DNA of 64,000 nt from AP-15 sp963703855 (GCA_963703855.1 CAVPFW010000021.1:180591-244590), one strand, 5' to 3'. Counted from the stretch's first letter, positions 26,073 to 35,749 are shown. A program made the numbers and translations. Notes: a model not told the origin generated them from the letters alone.

Positions 26073-27086
26073 ATGCACAACGGTTCAGCAGACGCCACTC
26101 TGTCGGTCCCCCGCACGATGCCGCGTGCGGGCGGTCGGGGGGCTGCGCTGTCGATCCGGCTGAGCGCAGTCATTGTCGCCGCCAGCGTCGACGAGCCGCG
26201 CGTGCTGACGGTGCTGATCGGGCACGAGCCGGTGGAGGCGCTGCCCTCGGGCCCGCTCGAGGTCGAGCATCGCACTCTCGAAGTCGGGCTGCGCGCCTGG
26301 GTCGAGCGGCAGACGAGCGAGAAATTGGGCTATGTCGAGCAGCTCTATACCTTCGGCGATCGCGATCGGATCGAGACCGACAATGCGCGGCCGGGCCGGG
26401 CGCTCACGGTTGCTTATCTCGCTCTGGTGCGCGAGGTGCGGCCGGGCGGGGCGGCCGCGGCGGTGTGGCAGAACTGGTATCGCCACTTTCCATGGGAGGA
26501 TTGGCGTACCGGCAAGCCGGCGGCGCTGACGCCGATCGAGGATCGCCTCGCCCGGTGGGCGCAGAGCGCCGCGGGCGACGCCGAACGCCGCTTGCGGGCC
26601 GAACGTCTGGGTCTCGCCTTCGGCGCCTCGTGGAACGAGGAACTGGTTCTCGAACGTTACGAATTGCTCTATGGGGCCGGTCTGATCCAGGAAGCTTGGA
26701 GCGATATCGGCCGCCCGATGCCGCCCGCCGACGGTCCGGTTTTCGGGGTCTCGATGGCGGCCGACCACCGCCGGATCCTCGCCACTGCGATCGGCCGGCT
26801 GCGCGGCAAGATCAAATATCGCCCGGTTGTCTTCGAGCTGATGCCGCCCTCCTTTACTTTGCTGCAGCTGCAGCGCACGGTCGAGGCGCTGTCGGGGGTG
26901 CGGCTGCACAAGCAGAATTTCCGCCGGCTGGTCGAGCGGCAGGGTTTGGTCGAGGAAACCGGCGGGATCAGCGCCGAGACCGGCGGGCGGCCGGCACGGC
27001 TGGTGCGCTTTCGGCGCGAAGTTCTGCTCGAACGCCCGGCGCCGGGCCTGCGGCTGCGCCCCGGACGCCGCGCGATGGGTGCTTGA
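26073..27086 (+). CDS. nadQ: NadQ-type NAD-biosynthesis regulator (degenerate NUDIX domain plus winged helix)
   Basis: The 337-aa product has an N-terminal NUDIX-like fold (LSAVIVAASVDEPRVLTVLI, EQLYTFGDRDR) whose NUDIX box is degenerate, so hydrolysis is unlikely. A C-terminal winged helix follows (SFTLLQLQRTVEALSGVRLH, FRRLVERQGLVEETGG, RPARLVRFRREVL). This is the architecture of NrtR/NadQ regulators; in alphaproteobacteria NadQ represses NAD-synthesis genes. No nad genes lie in the window, so targets would be elsewhere. The first ~25 residues are poorly conserved and the start may be later. Confidence 0.75.
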   Translation: MHNGSADATLSVPRTMPRAGGRGAALSIRLSAVIVAASVDEPRVLTVLIGHEPVEALPSGPLEVEHRTLEVGLRAWVERQTSEKLGYVEQLYTFGDRDRIETDNARPGRALTVAYLALVREVRPGGAAAAVWQNWYRHFPWEDWRTGKPAALTPIEDRLARWAQSAAGDAERRLRAERLGLAFGASWNEELVLERYELLYGAGLIQEAWSDIGRPMPPADGPVFGVSMAADHRRILATAIGRLRGKIKYRPVVFELMPPSFTLLQLQRTVEALSGVRLHKQNFRRLVERQGLVEETGGISAETGGRPARLVRFRREVLLERPAPGLRLRPGRRAMGA

Positions 27087-27170
27087 GGCGAGAAGGCAAT
27101 GTTGCCGCGGTCGTCCTCGCCGAAAGCCCAATATCCGCAGATTTTAACCTTAACAGCAAAACAGGCACGA

Positions 27171-27199
27171 TTGCACATCGCCCGGGATTCTCGTAAATT
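27171..27199 (+). promoter_or_regulatory. candidate sigma-70 promoter for the histidine kinase
   Basis: TTGCAC (27171-27176) and TAAATT (27194-27199) are exactly 17 bp apart and lie about 30 bp upstream of the kinase start at 27230, in a locally AT-rich stretch. Confidence 0.5.
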
Positions 27200-27229
27200 C
27201 TTCCGCTGATTTACTGCTGCCAACCTGCC

Positions 27230-28240
27230 ATGCCGGTAATAAAATCCGCTGCTCGGGGGGAAACATTCATTGTGAACAGCGCGGATAGAGCGGTCGAGGC
27301 GTCGATGATCGGCTCCGAGTTGGCGGCGGCCACCGCGACGGCGGGCGGTTCGCCGGCAGAGAGGGTCGAGCTCCTGCCCATGATCGAAGATTTCAGCGCC
27401 CTGCGCGCCGAGATCGAGTGCCAACGCCGAGAGCTCGACTGCTGTCATGCGACAATCGGCAAATTACGGCGGCGGGTGGCACGGGCGAAGGCGGCGAGCG
27501 CCGCCAAGACGGATTTGCTCGCCGAGATGAGCCACGAGCTGCGCACCCCAATCAACGCCATCATCGGCTTTTCGGAGATCATACGGTCGGAAACCTTGGG
27601 CGCGATCGGCAACCCCGCCCATCGCAGCTACGTCGACGACATCATATTTTGCGGACGGCATCTGCTCGGCATCGTCGACGACACGCTCGAGCTCGCCCGG
27701 CACGAAGCCGGCAAGCTGGAACTGCGCGAGGAGCATGTCGCAATCGAAACCGTCGTTGCCGAAGCCTTCCGCGTGATCGGACCGCAGGCGGAGCGAGGCG
27801 GCGTCGCGCTCATTTGGCGGCCGGCGATGGCCGAGCTGCCCTGGCTCTATTGCGATCGGGCACGATTGCGCCAGATCCTGCTGAACGCCTTGTCCAATGC
27901 CGTCAAATTCACCGAGCCGGGCGGGCGGGTCGAGATCACCGCCGAGTTTTCGGACGGCCTCGCCGTTCTCGTCACGGATACCGGCATCGGTATCGAGCCT
28001 GAGAACATCCCGGTGGCTCTCTCTCGTTTCGGGCAGATTGCAGCGAACCGGGCGCAGCACGATCCGGGAACCGGCCTGGGATTAACCCTGGCGAAGGCAA
28101 TGGCCGAACAGCACGGCGGCAGCCTCTCTCTGCAAAGCACGCCGCAGGCAGGCACCCTCCTGCGCGTTTGGTTCCCGGCCTGGCGGGTGCACCAAAAGAT
28201 CGGGGCGACGCTTAAAGGCGGGATGCCGCCGGCGGTCTGA
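27230..28240 (+). CDS. soluble sensor histidine kinase
   Basis: The 336-aa product has no membrane segment. A predicted coiled coil (about residues 55-95) leads into the HisKA domain with LLAEMSHELRTPINAIIGFS (phospho-acceptor His102). The HATPase domain has an N box (NALSNAVKFTEPGG), G1 (DTGIGI) and G2 (GTGLGLTLAKAMAEQHGG). No PAS, GAF or receiver domain is recognisable, and no response regulator is adjacent, so it is an orphan kinase with unknown input. A candidate promoter lies just upstream. It is convergent with comM. Confidence 0.88.
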   Translation: MPVIKSAARGETFIVNSADRAVEASMIGSELAAATATAGGSPAERVELLPMIEDFSALRAEIECQRRELDCCHATIGKLRRRVARAKAASAAKTDLLAEMSHELRTPINAIIGFSEIIRSETLGAIGNPAHRSYVDDIIFCGRHLLGIVDDTLELARHEAGKLELREEHVAIETVVAEAFRVIGPQAERGGVALIWRPAMAELPWLYCDRARLRQILLNALSNAVKFTEPGGRVEITAEFSDGLAVLVTDTGIGIEPENIPVALSRFGQIAANRAQHDPGTGLGLTLAKAMAEQHGGSLSLQSTPQAGTLLRVWFPAWRVHQKIGATLKGGMPPAV

Positions 28241-28248
28241 CGCCGCGG

Positions 28249-29781
28249 TCAGGGCGGCGGTGCGCTGTCCGGCAATGATCGTTGCCGGCGATAGCTCAAT
28301 GCTTCGGCCACATGCCGCCGCCCGACGATTGCCGCCCCTTCGAGGTCGGCGAGGGTACGAGCTACGCGCAGCACCCGGTGATAGCCGCGCGCCGACAGCC
28401 GCAGCCGGTCGGCCGCCCGAACCAGCAGCGCGCGACCGTCCGCGTCGGGCCCGGCGACGTCGTCCAGCAATGCGCCATCGGCTTCGGCATTGGTACGCAC
28501 GCGCCGCTCTGCGGGCAGATCGGCGTAGCGCGTCGCCTGCCGCTTGCGCGCCGCTGCGACCCGCCCGGCGACCGCGGCGCTGCCCTCGCTGGGCGGCGGC
28601 AGGGCGAGATCAGCGGGCGAGACCGCGGGCACGTCGATATGCAGATCGATGCGGTCCAACAGCGGGCCCGACAGCCGCCCCTGGTATTCTTCGGCGCATC
28701 GCGGCGCGCGCCCGCAGGCGAGCTCGACGAAATGGCCGCAGCGACACGGGTTCATCGCCGCGATCAGCTGAAAGCGCGCCGGATAGGTGACGTGGCCATT
28801 GGCTCGGGCGATAGTGACGCGGCCGGTCTCGAGCGGCTGGCGCAACGCTTCGAGTGCCGCGCGGTTGAACTCGGGCAGCTCGTCGAGAAACAAGACGCCC
28901 TGGTGGGCGAGCGAAATCTCGCCGGGGCGGGCGCGCATGCCGCCGCCGACGAGGGCGGGCAAGGAGGCCGAATGGTGCGGCTCGCGGAACGGCCGCTCGC
29001 GCGACAGCCCGGTGCTGCGCAGCCCGCCGGCGACCGACTGGATCATGCCGAGCTCGAGCGCCTCGGCGGGTTCGAGCGGCGGCAACAGCCCGGGCAGCCG
29101 CGCCGCCAGCATCGACTTGCCCGATCCCGGCGGACCGACCATCAACAGATTGTGGCCGCCCGCGGCGGCGATCTCGATCGCGCGCTTGGCGCTTTCCTGG
29201 CCCTTCACATCCTTGAGGTCGAGCCCGGCGGTGTGCGAGGCGGCAAGGCGCGGCTCGGGCGGCGGCAGCAGCTGGGTCCCTTTGAAATGATTGACGATCG
29301 CCAGCAAGCTCGGTGCGGCGATGATTTCGATCTCGCCGGCCCACGCCGCTTCGCCACCGCAGGCGGCCGGGCAGATGATGCCGCTCTCCCGGCTGGCGGC
29401 GGAAAGGCCGGCAAGCAGAACCCCGGCGACGCTGGTCACCGAGCCGTCGAGCGACAGTTCGCCGAGAGCCGTGTAGGGGCCGAGCTCGTCGGCCGGCAGC
29501 GCTTCCATCGCCACCAGCAGCGCCAACGCGATCGGCAGGTCGAAATGGCTGCCTTCCTTCAGCACGTCGGCCGGGGCGAGGTTGACGGTGATCCGCTTTG
29601 GCGGCAACGCCAACCCGAGCGATTGGAGTGCCGAGCGCACCCGTTCGCGCGATTCGGCGACCGCTTTGTCCGGCAGGCCGACCACCGTGAACGCGGGCAG
29701 CCCGGAGGCGATCGTCACCTGGGTTTCGACCTCGATGACTTCGATCCCATGGAACGCCACGGTCCGAACCTGCGCGGCCAT
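28249..29781 (-). CDS. comM: YifB/ComM-family Mg chelatase-like AAA+ ATPase
   Basis: The 510-aa product has the N-terminal ChlI-type domain (ASGLPAFTVVGLPDKAVAES). The AAA+ core follows with Walker A GPPGSGKS at residues 216-223, Walker B VLFLDELPEF, and the cysteine-containing MNPCRCGHFVE...GRAPRC segment. The C-terminal Mg chelatase-related domain includes SARGYHRVLRVARTLADLEG. ComM is a branch-migration helicase that aids integration of DNA during natural transformation. Length and start (MAAQVRTVAFHG) are normal. It is divergent from the DoxX gene. Confidence 0.93.
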   Translation of the reverse strand: MAAQVRTVAFHGIEVIEVETQVTIASGLPAFTVVGLPDKAVAESRERVRSALQSLGLALPPKRITVNLAPADVLKEGSHFDLPIALALLVAMEALPADELGPYTALGELSLDGSVTSVAGVLLAGLSAASRESGIICPAACGGEAAWAGEIEIIAAPSLLAIVNHFKGTQLLPPPEPRLAASHTAGLDLKDVKGQESAKRAIEIAAAGGHNLLMVGPPGSGKSMLAARLPGLLPPLEPAEALELGMIQSVAGGLRSTGLSRERPFREPHHSASLPALVGGGMRARPGEISLAHQGVLFLDELPEFNRAALEALRQPLETGRVTIARANGHVTYPARFQLIAAMNPCRCGHFVELACGRAPRCAEEYQGRLSGPLLDRIDLHIDVPAVSPADLALPPPSEGSAAVAGRVAAARKRQATRYADLPAERRVRTNAEADGALLDDVAGPDADGRALLVRAADRLRLSARGYHRVLRVARTLADLEGAAIVGRRHVAEALSYRRQRSLPDSAPPP

Positions 29782-29954
29782 ATCTCCGCCCGCCCCTTAA
29801 CCACAAGTCGAGTGTAGGTGCGCGCGGGCAACGGCGCCAGCACCGCGGCGATAGAGACCGAGGCGATAGTTGTGCGACTGCCACAACGAGGGTTAACCTA
29901 ACTGGCAGCCCGGTGATCAACCGGCCGAGGAATTCATGCGAGGGAGAGCGCGCC

Positions 29955-30377
29955 GTGCCCGACATCGCGAGCTTGCGGCTCACCTGGGAGCCGCGCCTGC
30001 TGAGCATCCTGCGCATCGTGATCGGGCTTCTTTACCTGGAGCACGGCCTCAACAAACTATTCGATTTTCCGCCGACCTCCACCCATGCGCCTTATCATCT
30101 GTTGAGCCTGGTCCCCGGTCTCGCCGGGCTCTTAGAGCTGGTCGGCGGCGCGCTGATCGCGCTCGGCCTGTTCACCCGCCTGGTCGCCTTCATCTTGTCG
30201 GGGGAGATGGCCTTCGCCTATTTCATCGCGGATTTGCCGATGGGGTTTTTCCCGTTGTTGAACCGGGGCGAGTTGGTGGTCCTGTATTGTTTCCTTTTCT
30301 TTTATTTCTTCGTCGCCGGCGGCGGATCGTGGAGCCTCGACCGGCTGCGCGAGACCAAATCCGTGCGCGCCTCATGA
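29955..30377 (+). CDS. DoxX-family membrane protein
   Basis: The 140-aa product has four hydrophobic segments, beginning with LLSILRIVIGLLYLEHGLNK, and the DoxX pattern LAGLLELVGGALIALGLFTR. The start is taken as GTG 29955 behind GAGGGAGAG; an ATG at 29913 would add 14 unconserved residues. DoxX proteins are integral membrane proteins sometimes linked to quinone or thiosulfate metabolism; the role here is unknown. It is convergent with the heptose operon. Confidence 0.8.
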   Translation: MPDIASLRLTWEPRLLSILRIVIGLLYLEHGLNKLFDFPPTSTHAPYHLLSLVPGLAGLLELVGGALIALGLFTRLVAFILSGEMAFAYFIADLPMGFFPLLNRGELVVLYCFLFFYFFVAGGGSWSLDRLRETKSVRAS

Positions 30378-30395
30378 GGCGTCGGCGTCCGGGCC

Positions 30396-31605
30396 TCAGC
30401 GCTGCACCAGCAGCTGCGTGACGAAGTCCGCGAGGTTGCCGCCGCGAAACAGGTGGCTCGCGATCCCGGCCGCGGCGGCAGCGGCGCAATCCGACGGACT
30501 GTCGCCGATCAGAAAGCTCGCTTCGCGATCGACTGGCCAACAGCCCAGCAGGTCGGTTATCATCCCCGGCGCGGGTTTGCGCCAATCGCTGAGCCGCCGG
30601 TACTCCGGGATGACGGCCTCGGGATGGTACGGGCAATAGCGGATGTCGTCGAGATGGGCTCCGGACGCCGCGAGCTCGACCGCGATCTGGGAATGCAATG
30701 CCCGCACATCGGCTTCCGAATAGAAACCGCGGGCGACCCCGGCCTGATTGGTGACCACAAAGACGAAAAACCCGGCGTCGTTCAGCGCCTTGACCGCCGC
30801 CGCGGCGCCCTCGATCCAGCGGAAGCGCGCGCGCGAGCCGACATGCCCGTCATCATGGTTCAGCACCCCGTCGCGATCGAGGAAGGCGGCCGGCCGCCGC
30901 CGGCGTCGTGGCACCTGATACTGCGCACACGCGTATGAGTGGGGGATGCCGATGTCGACGAAATAGCCGTCGAACGCCACCCCCAGCAGCAGCCCGTCTC
31001 GGGCCAGATGCGCAAACGCGTCCGCTTCGAGCGAGCAGCATGGTGCGAGACGATCGACCAGAGCACGGCGGCAGACATAAACGCCGCCGTTGACGAGCCC
31101 GGGACCCGGGCGGTCCGGGCGCACGCCGAACCGAGCGACCCGGCCTTCCTCGATCTCGACGGCGCCATAGCGGGACGCGTCCGCCAGTCCTCTGACGGCA
31201 ATCGCAGCGATCGCCGAAGGCTCGGCCATAGCCCGGACGGCGAATGCCGACAGGTTGATGTCGAACCATGAATCGCCGTTGAGCAGAAAAAACATCGGGT
31301 CGAGACGGTCGCGCGCATGCCACAGCGCGCCGCCGGTCCCGGCGCGTTCGGGCTCGACCGAAACCTCGATCTCGATCCCGAACCGGGCCTTCATCGGGGT
31401 CGCGGCCGCATAATCGACGATCCGGTCGGCGGCGAAACCGGCGAGCAGCAGGATGCGCCTGACGCCGTGACGGCCGAGCTCGAACAGCAGCACGTCGAGA
31501 AATGGCTCGCCGCGCAACCGGCAGCAGCGGCTTCGGCGTCTCTGCCGTCAGCGCCCCGAGCCGGGTTCCGAGCCCGCCGCACAGGATCACCGCCTGGCCG
31601 ATCAC
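30396..31605 (-). CDS. HddC-GmhB fusion: heptose-1-phosphate guanylyltransferase plus heptose bisphosphatase, frameshifted as sequenced
   Basis: The N-terminal part from GTG 31605 reads AVILCGGLGTRLGALTAETP, the nucleotidyltransferase signature. One extra C near 31512 breaks the frame; the next frame continues GEPFLDVLLFELGRHGVRRI and FLLNGDSWFD. About 200 residues in, a HAD-IIIA phosphatase domain begins, AAFLDRDGVLNHDDGHVG, ending with FLIGDSPSDCAAAAAAG. Removing one base gives a 402-aa protein. The two activities bracket heptose-1-phosphate: GmhB makes it from the bisphosphate and HddC converts it to GDP-heptose. Fusing them gives consecutive steps in one chain. It follows gmhA by 14 bp. 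Confidence 0.82.
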
Positions 31606-31619
31606 CGGCGGCCCTTCGG

Positions 31620-32201
31620 TCAGCGCCGGCGCGGGAACAGGCGCTCTTCGACGAGGCCGCAGACGATATGCCCGGCGATGATGTGGATCTGCTGGATCAA
31701 CGGGGTCGAATCCGAGGGCGCGTGCAGGCACAGATCGCAGCGGCCCGCCATCTCTCCGCCGGTCCGGCCGGTAAAGCCGATTACCGCCAGCCCCTTGTCG
31801 CGAGCGGCGTCGATCGCGCGCAGGATGTTCGGCGAGCGCCCCGAGGTCGAGATCGCGAGAAACACGTCGCCGGCCGCGCCGAGCCCGAGGATTTGGCGCT
31901 CGAACACCCGGTCATAGCCGTAATCATTGCCGATCGCGGTCAGCACCGAGCTGTCGGTGGTCAAGGCCAAGGCCGCGGCCGGAGCGCGGTCGTAATTGAG
32001 CCGCGACAGGAATTCGCCGGCGATGTGCTGGGCGTCGCCGGCGCTGCCGCCATTGCCGGCGAGCAGCAGCTTGCGTCCGCTGCCGAGCGCATTTGCCGTC
32101 AGCTCGACGATGTCGGCGATTACGGCGGAAAAGGCCGGGTCGTCGATCGCCGCTTGGACGGTATCGCGCGATTGCGCCAGGTAATCGAGGATCGCGTTCA
32201 C
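31620..32201 (-). CDS. gmhA: sedoheptulose-7-phosphate isomerase
   Basis: The 193-aa SIS-domain protein has LLAGNGGSAGDAQHIAGEFL and FLAISTSGRSPNILRAID, both typical of GmhA/DiaA; the gene context favours GmhA. It makes D-glycero-D-manno-heptose-7-phosphate from sedoheptulose-7-phosphate, which is itself a product of the transketolase encoded at 14005-16071. The GTG at 32201 overlaps the hddA stop by GTGA, so the two genes are coupled. Confidence 0.87.
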   Translation of the reverse strand: MNAILDYLAQSRDTVQAAIDDPAFSAVIADIVELTANALGSGRKLLLAGNGGSAGDAQHIAGEFLSRLNYDRAPAAALALTTDSSVLTAIGNDYGYDRVFERQILGLGAAGDVFLAISTSGRSPNILRAIDAARDKGLAVIGFTGRTGGEMAGRCDLCLHAPSDSTPLIQQIHIIAGHIVCGLVEERLFPRRR

Positions 32202-33245
32202 CGGCGCACCTGCCAGGTCTCGCAGCCGCGCTCGGCGAATTTGACCGGCCCGGCGACGCCGCCGGCGGCGTTCAGCGCTTCGAGCAGCGCCAGGCGGTCC
32301 TCGGGATCGACGATGAACATGACGAAACCACCGCCGCCGGCGCCCGATACTTTTCCGGCGAGCGCGCCATTGGCAAAGGCGGCGTCGCAGAGCGCATCGA
32401 TCCGGTCGGTGGAGATGCCGGAGGCGGTCATTTTCTTTGCGCGCCACGAATCCTCGAGGATGCGGGCCATGGCTCGGACGTCGCCGGCGAGCAGCGCATT
32501 CTTCATCTCGATCGCGTCGGCCTTCAGCCGGTCCAATGCGGCGAGCGCGCGAATGCTGTGATCCATCATGCCGGCGGTCTGCTGCTCGATGATCTCGGAG
32601 GCGTCGCGCGAACGCCCGGAAAAGCAGATGACGAGCGAGGACTTCGAACTCGTTGCGCGCCGCGTCGGACACCCGCAGCGGGTTGACGATGACCCGGTCG
32701 TTGGCGAGAAATTCGATAAAATTGGTGCCGCCGAAGGCGGCCGCATACTGGTCCTGCTTGCCGCCGGAGAGCTCGAGATCGATGCGCTCGATCTCGAACG
32801 CCAGGTGCGCTACGTCGTATTGCCCCAGCGGTGCCGCGAACAGCAGCCGGAAGGCGTCGACCAGGGCCACGACGAGCGCCGAGGACGAGCCGAGACCCGA
32901 GCCCAAGGGCGCATCGACGGTGGTGGTGATCGTCGCCGCGATCGCCTGGCCGGCATTGTGGTCGCGCACCATGCGCTCATAGACGCCGCGATGCAGCAGT
33001 AGCCGGGCCTGCGGCAATTCCGGTGCTGCCTCCAGCGTTTCTTCCCAGCTCAGATCCTTGGCCCGGAACACCACCTTGCCGTCGTCGCGCGGGCTGATGA
33101 AGGCGTAGGCGAACCGGTCGATGGTCGTGTTGAGGACGGCGCCGCCGAATTCGTCGCAATAGGGCGAAAGATCGGTTCCGCCGCCGGCAAGGCCGAGCCG
33201 CAACGGGGCGCGGGCGCGGATAATCGTGCGCAGGTCCGAGATCAC
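32198..33245 (-). CDS. hddA: D-glycero-alpha-D-manno-heptose-7-phosphate kinase, frameshifted as sequenced
   Basis: The GHMP-kinase fold begins RAPLRLGLAGGGTDLSPYCD; the ATP loop is PLGSGLGSSSAL at residues 113-124. One extra base near 32642-32645 breaks the frame after ARNEFE. The next frame reads SSLVICFSGRSRDASEIIEQ and reaches KVSGAGGGGFVMF, the third GHMP motif. The corrected length is 348 aa. HddA phosphorylates heptose-7-phosphate at C1 in the alpha configuration, the GDP-heptose branch rather than the ADP-heptose branch. The start is a GTG at 33245. It is the first gene of the operon. Confidence 0.85.
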
Positions 33246-33519
33246 GGCCGAACTCCCGAAGCGTCTCGCGGGGCCGCGAGCGATCCCCTGAACAAAAGAT
33301 TAACCAGCTCGTCGGTCTGGTAAGCTGCAGTAAAGAGTACCCATGGCATACATGAAGACGCCGACCGTATAACATCATTAGCGGCGCGTGTCCAGTTTTT
33401 GAGGCGAGGGGGGTCCGAGGATGCCCGTTTTGCGATCACCGGCGAACTGCAAAGGTCTGATCGATGCGGAGCCCGCGCCGGGCGTGCGGCGGCGGCAGAC
33501 CGATCGGAACGGGTGAGCC

Positions 33520-34740
33520 ATGCGGATCTTCTTTGTCTGCCAGCGCGTCCCATACCCTCCGGATCGGGGCGACAAGATCACGACCTTTAACGAGATCCGC
33601 CACCTTTCGACGGCGCACGAGGTGCACGTCTTCTGCCTCGGCGACGGCTCCCGCGACCTCGACAACATCCCGGGGCTGCGGGCCTATGCGAAGAGCGTCA
33701 CCGCGGTTCCGGTGCGCCGGTCGGCCAGCCGGCTGCGCACCCTCGGCGCACTCGTCACCGGCAAACCGCTGTCGGTCGCGGCGTTCGACGAGGCCAAGCT
33801 GCACCAGGCGATCCGGCGCCAATTCGCCGCGCTGCAGCCCGATCTGATCATCGTCTACAGCTGCAACGTTGCCCAATACGCCGAACATTTTGCGCAGGTG
33901 CCGCGCATCATGCAGTTTGCGGATCTCAATTCGTTGAAGTGGGGGCAATACGCGACAAGATCGCGGATGCCGTTGAATTGGATCTACGGGACCGAGCAGC
34001 GGCGGCTTCTCGCCTATGAGCGGCACATCGCCCACAGCTTTTCCCATGCGCTGGTATGCACGGCGGTCGAGAAGCGCGATTTCGAGTGCCTCATTCCCGG
34101 CGTGCCGGTCAGTCTCGTCGGCAATGGCGTCGATCTCGACTACTTTCGCTCCGCCGGCCGGCCGAAGCGTCGCGGATCGATGGTGTTCACCGGGGTCATG
34201 GACTATCTGCCCAACGTCGATGCCGTCCTGTGGCTGTGCGACGAGATCCTGCCTTTGGTGCAGGCGCAGGTCCCGGCAGCCAGCCTGACGATCTGCGGCA
34301 GCCGCCCGGCGGCGGCGGTGCTGCGCCTGGCCAAGCGGCCCGGAGTGCGGGTGACCGGCTGGGTTGCCGACACACGACCCTATCTCGACGAAGCCGAAGT
34401 GTTCGCGGCGCCGATGCGCCTGGCGCGCGGAATTCAGAACAAGCTGCTCGAAGGGCTGGCGATGGGCCTGCCCTGCGTCACGTCAACCGCCGCCTGGAGT
34501 GGCACGGTCATCCCCCGGGGCGAGGGGATTTCGGCCATCGACGATCCGAAGGCGTTCGCGGAGCATGTCGTCCGGCTGCTCGGCGACGACGATTATCGCG
34601 CATCGATGGCGCGCCGGGCCCGCGCCGCCGCCGAACATCACTACCGTTGGGAAGCGCAGATGGCGCATCTCGACAGTGTCGTCGCGGCGGTGACGGCATC
34701 ACCGGCGCGGGCGCCGTCGCCCGCGCTCTCGGGAACATGA
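33520..34740 (+). CDS. PEP-CTERM/XrtA-associated glycosyltransferase (TIGR03087-like)
   Basis: The 406-aa product is a GT-B glycosyltransferase. It starts MRIFFVCQRVPYPPDRGDKI, has an acceptor-side half to about residue 220 and a nucleotide-sugar half beginning VFTGVMDYLPNVDAVLWLCD and ending with GIQNKLLEGLAMGLPCV. This N-terminus is typical of the family found with exosortase/PEP-CTERM systems (TIGR03087-like). A PEP-CTERM protein is encoded at 48782-49792, supporting that link. ATG 33520 follows GGGTGAG. It is divergent from hddA and precedes a sugar dehydratase by 15 bp. Confidence 0.84.
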   Translation: MRIFFVCQRVPYPPDRGDKITTFNEIRHLSTAHEVHVFCLGDGSRDLDNIPGLRAYAKSVTAVPVRRSASRLRTLGALVTGKPLSVAAFDEAKLHQAIRRQFAALQPDLIIVYSCNVAQYAEHFAQVPRIMQFADLNSLKWGQYATRSRMPLNWIYGTEQRRLLAYERHIAHSFSHALVCTAVEKRDFECLIPGVPVSLVGNGVDLDYFRSAGRPKRRGSMVFTGVMDYLPNVDAVLWLCDEILPLVQAQVPAASLTICGSRPAAAVLRLAKRPGVRVTGWVADTRPYLDEAEVFAAPMRLARGIQNKLLEGLAMGLPCVTSTAAWSGTVIPRGEGISAIDDPKAFAEHVVRLLGDDDYRASMARRARAAAEHHYRWEAQMAHLDSVVAAVTASPARAPSPALSGT

Positions 34741-34755
34741 GGAGGAAGGCGAGCG

Positions 34756-35715
34756 ATGCGGATCTGGCTCAACGGGTGCGGCGGGATGATGGGTTCCTTG
34801 TTGGCCGAGGCGCTCGCCGTTTCCGGTCACGAGGTCTGCGCGACCTTTTACAAGCCGACGATCGACATGCACGATCTGGCCGGCCTGCCGCTCGAAGAGG
34901 TCGATATCCGGGATTGGTGCTCGGTCTGGGATTCGCTGACCCGGTTTCGCCCGGAGGCGGTATTTCACCTGGCCGCGCAGAGTTATCCGACCGCGTCGTG
35001 GCAGCGCCCGATCGAGACTCTGGAGACCAACGTCATCGGCACGGCGAACGTGCTGGAGGCGGTGCGCCGCCTCGGCTCGGAGGTGCGCGTCGTCGTCGCC
35101 GGCTCCTCGGCCGAATACGGCGCGGTCGACCCCCAGCGGGTGCCGATCGCCGAGGACGAGCCGCTGCTGCCGCTGCACCCCTACGGCGTCTCCAAGGTCG
35201 CGACCGATCTGCTCGCCTACCAATACTGGGCCGGGTTCGGGCTCGACGCGGTGCGGGTGCGCATCTTCAACTGCACCGGCCCGCGCAAGGTCGGCGACGC
35301 GCTCTCCGACTTCGTGCGCCGCACGGTCTGGCTCGAGCGCCATTCCGAAGCGGATACGATCCGGGTCGGCAACCTCGCGACCCGGCGCACCATCGTCGAT
35401 GTGCGCGATCTCAATCGGGGGCTGATGCTGCTGCTCGACCACGGCAAGAGCGGCGAGGTCTACAATCTCGGCGGCCCGACCGCCTATGCGATGCGCGAGG
35501 TGCTGTTGCGGGTGCTGCAGCAGGCAGAGCGGGGCGGCATCGTGCCCGAAACCGATCCGAAATTGCTGCGGCCGACCGATGAGCCGGTGATTTGGGCCGA
35601 CTGCACCAAGCTCAAATTGGCGACGGCCTGGCAACCGGCGATCCCGCTCGATCAGACGATCGAGGACATGCTGGCTTATTGGCGGCGAAAGCCCGATCCC
35701 GCGCTGATCACTTAA
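34756..35715 (+). CDS. NAD-dependent sugar epimerase/dehydratase (GDP-mannose 4,6-dehydratase-like)
   Basis: The 319-aa short-chain dehydrogenase-like protein starts MRIWLNGCGGMMGSLLAEAL. The catalytic set is present: VVVAGSSAEYGAVDPQRVPI and the HPYGVSKVATDLLAYQY region with the YxxxK pair. It resembles the GDP-mannose 4,6-dehydratase and GDP-6-deoxy-sugar reductase group. Given the GDP-heptose genes next door, a GDP-heptose substrate is plausible, giving a deoxy-heptose, but that is inference. It is cotranscribed with the glycosyltransferase. Confidence 0.8.
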   Translation: MRIWLNGCGGMMGSLLAEALAVSGHEVCATFYKPTIDMHDLAGLPLEEVDIRDWCSVWDSLTRFRPEAVFHLAAQSYPTASWQRPIETLETNVIGTANVLEAVRRLGSEVRVVVAGSSAEYGAVDPQRVPIAEDEPLLPLHPYGVSKVATDLLAYQYWAGFGLDAVRVRIFNCTGPRKVGDALSDFVRRTVWLERHSEADTIRVGNLATRRTIVDVRDLNRGLMLLLDHGKSGEVYNLGGPTAYAMREVLLRVLQQAERGGIVPETDPKLLRPTDEPVIWADCTKLKLATAWQPAIPLDQTIEDMLAYWRRKPDPALIT

Positions 35716-35749
35716 TGGTTCACTTCCAACGGATTGACCATCCATTGTC

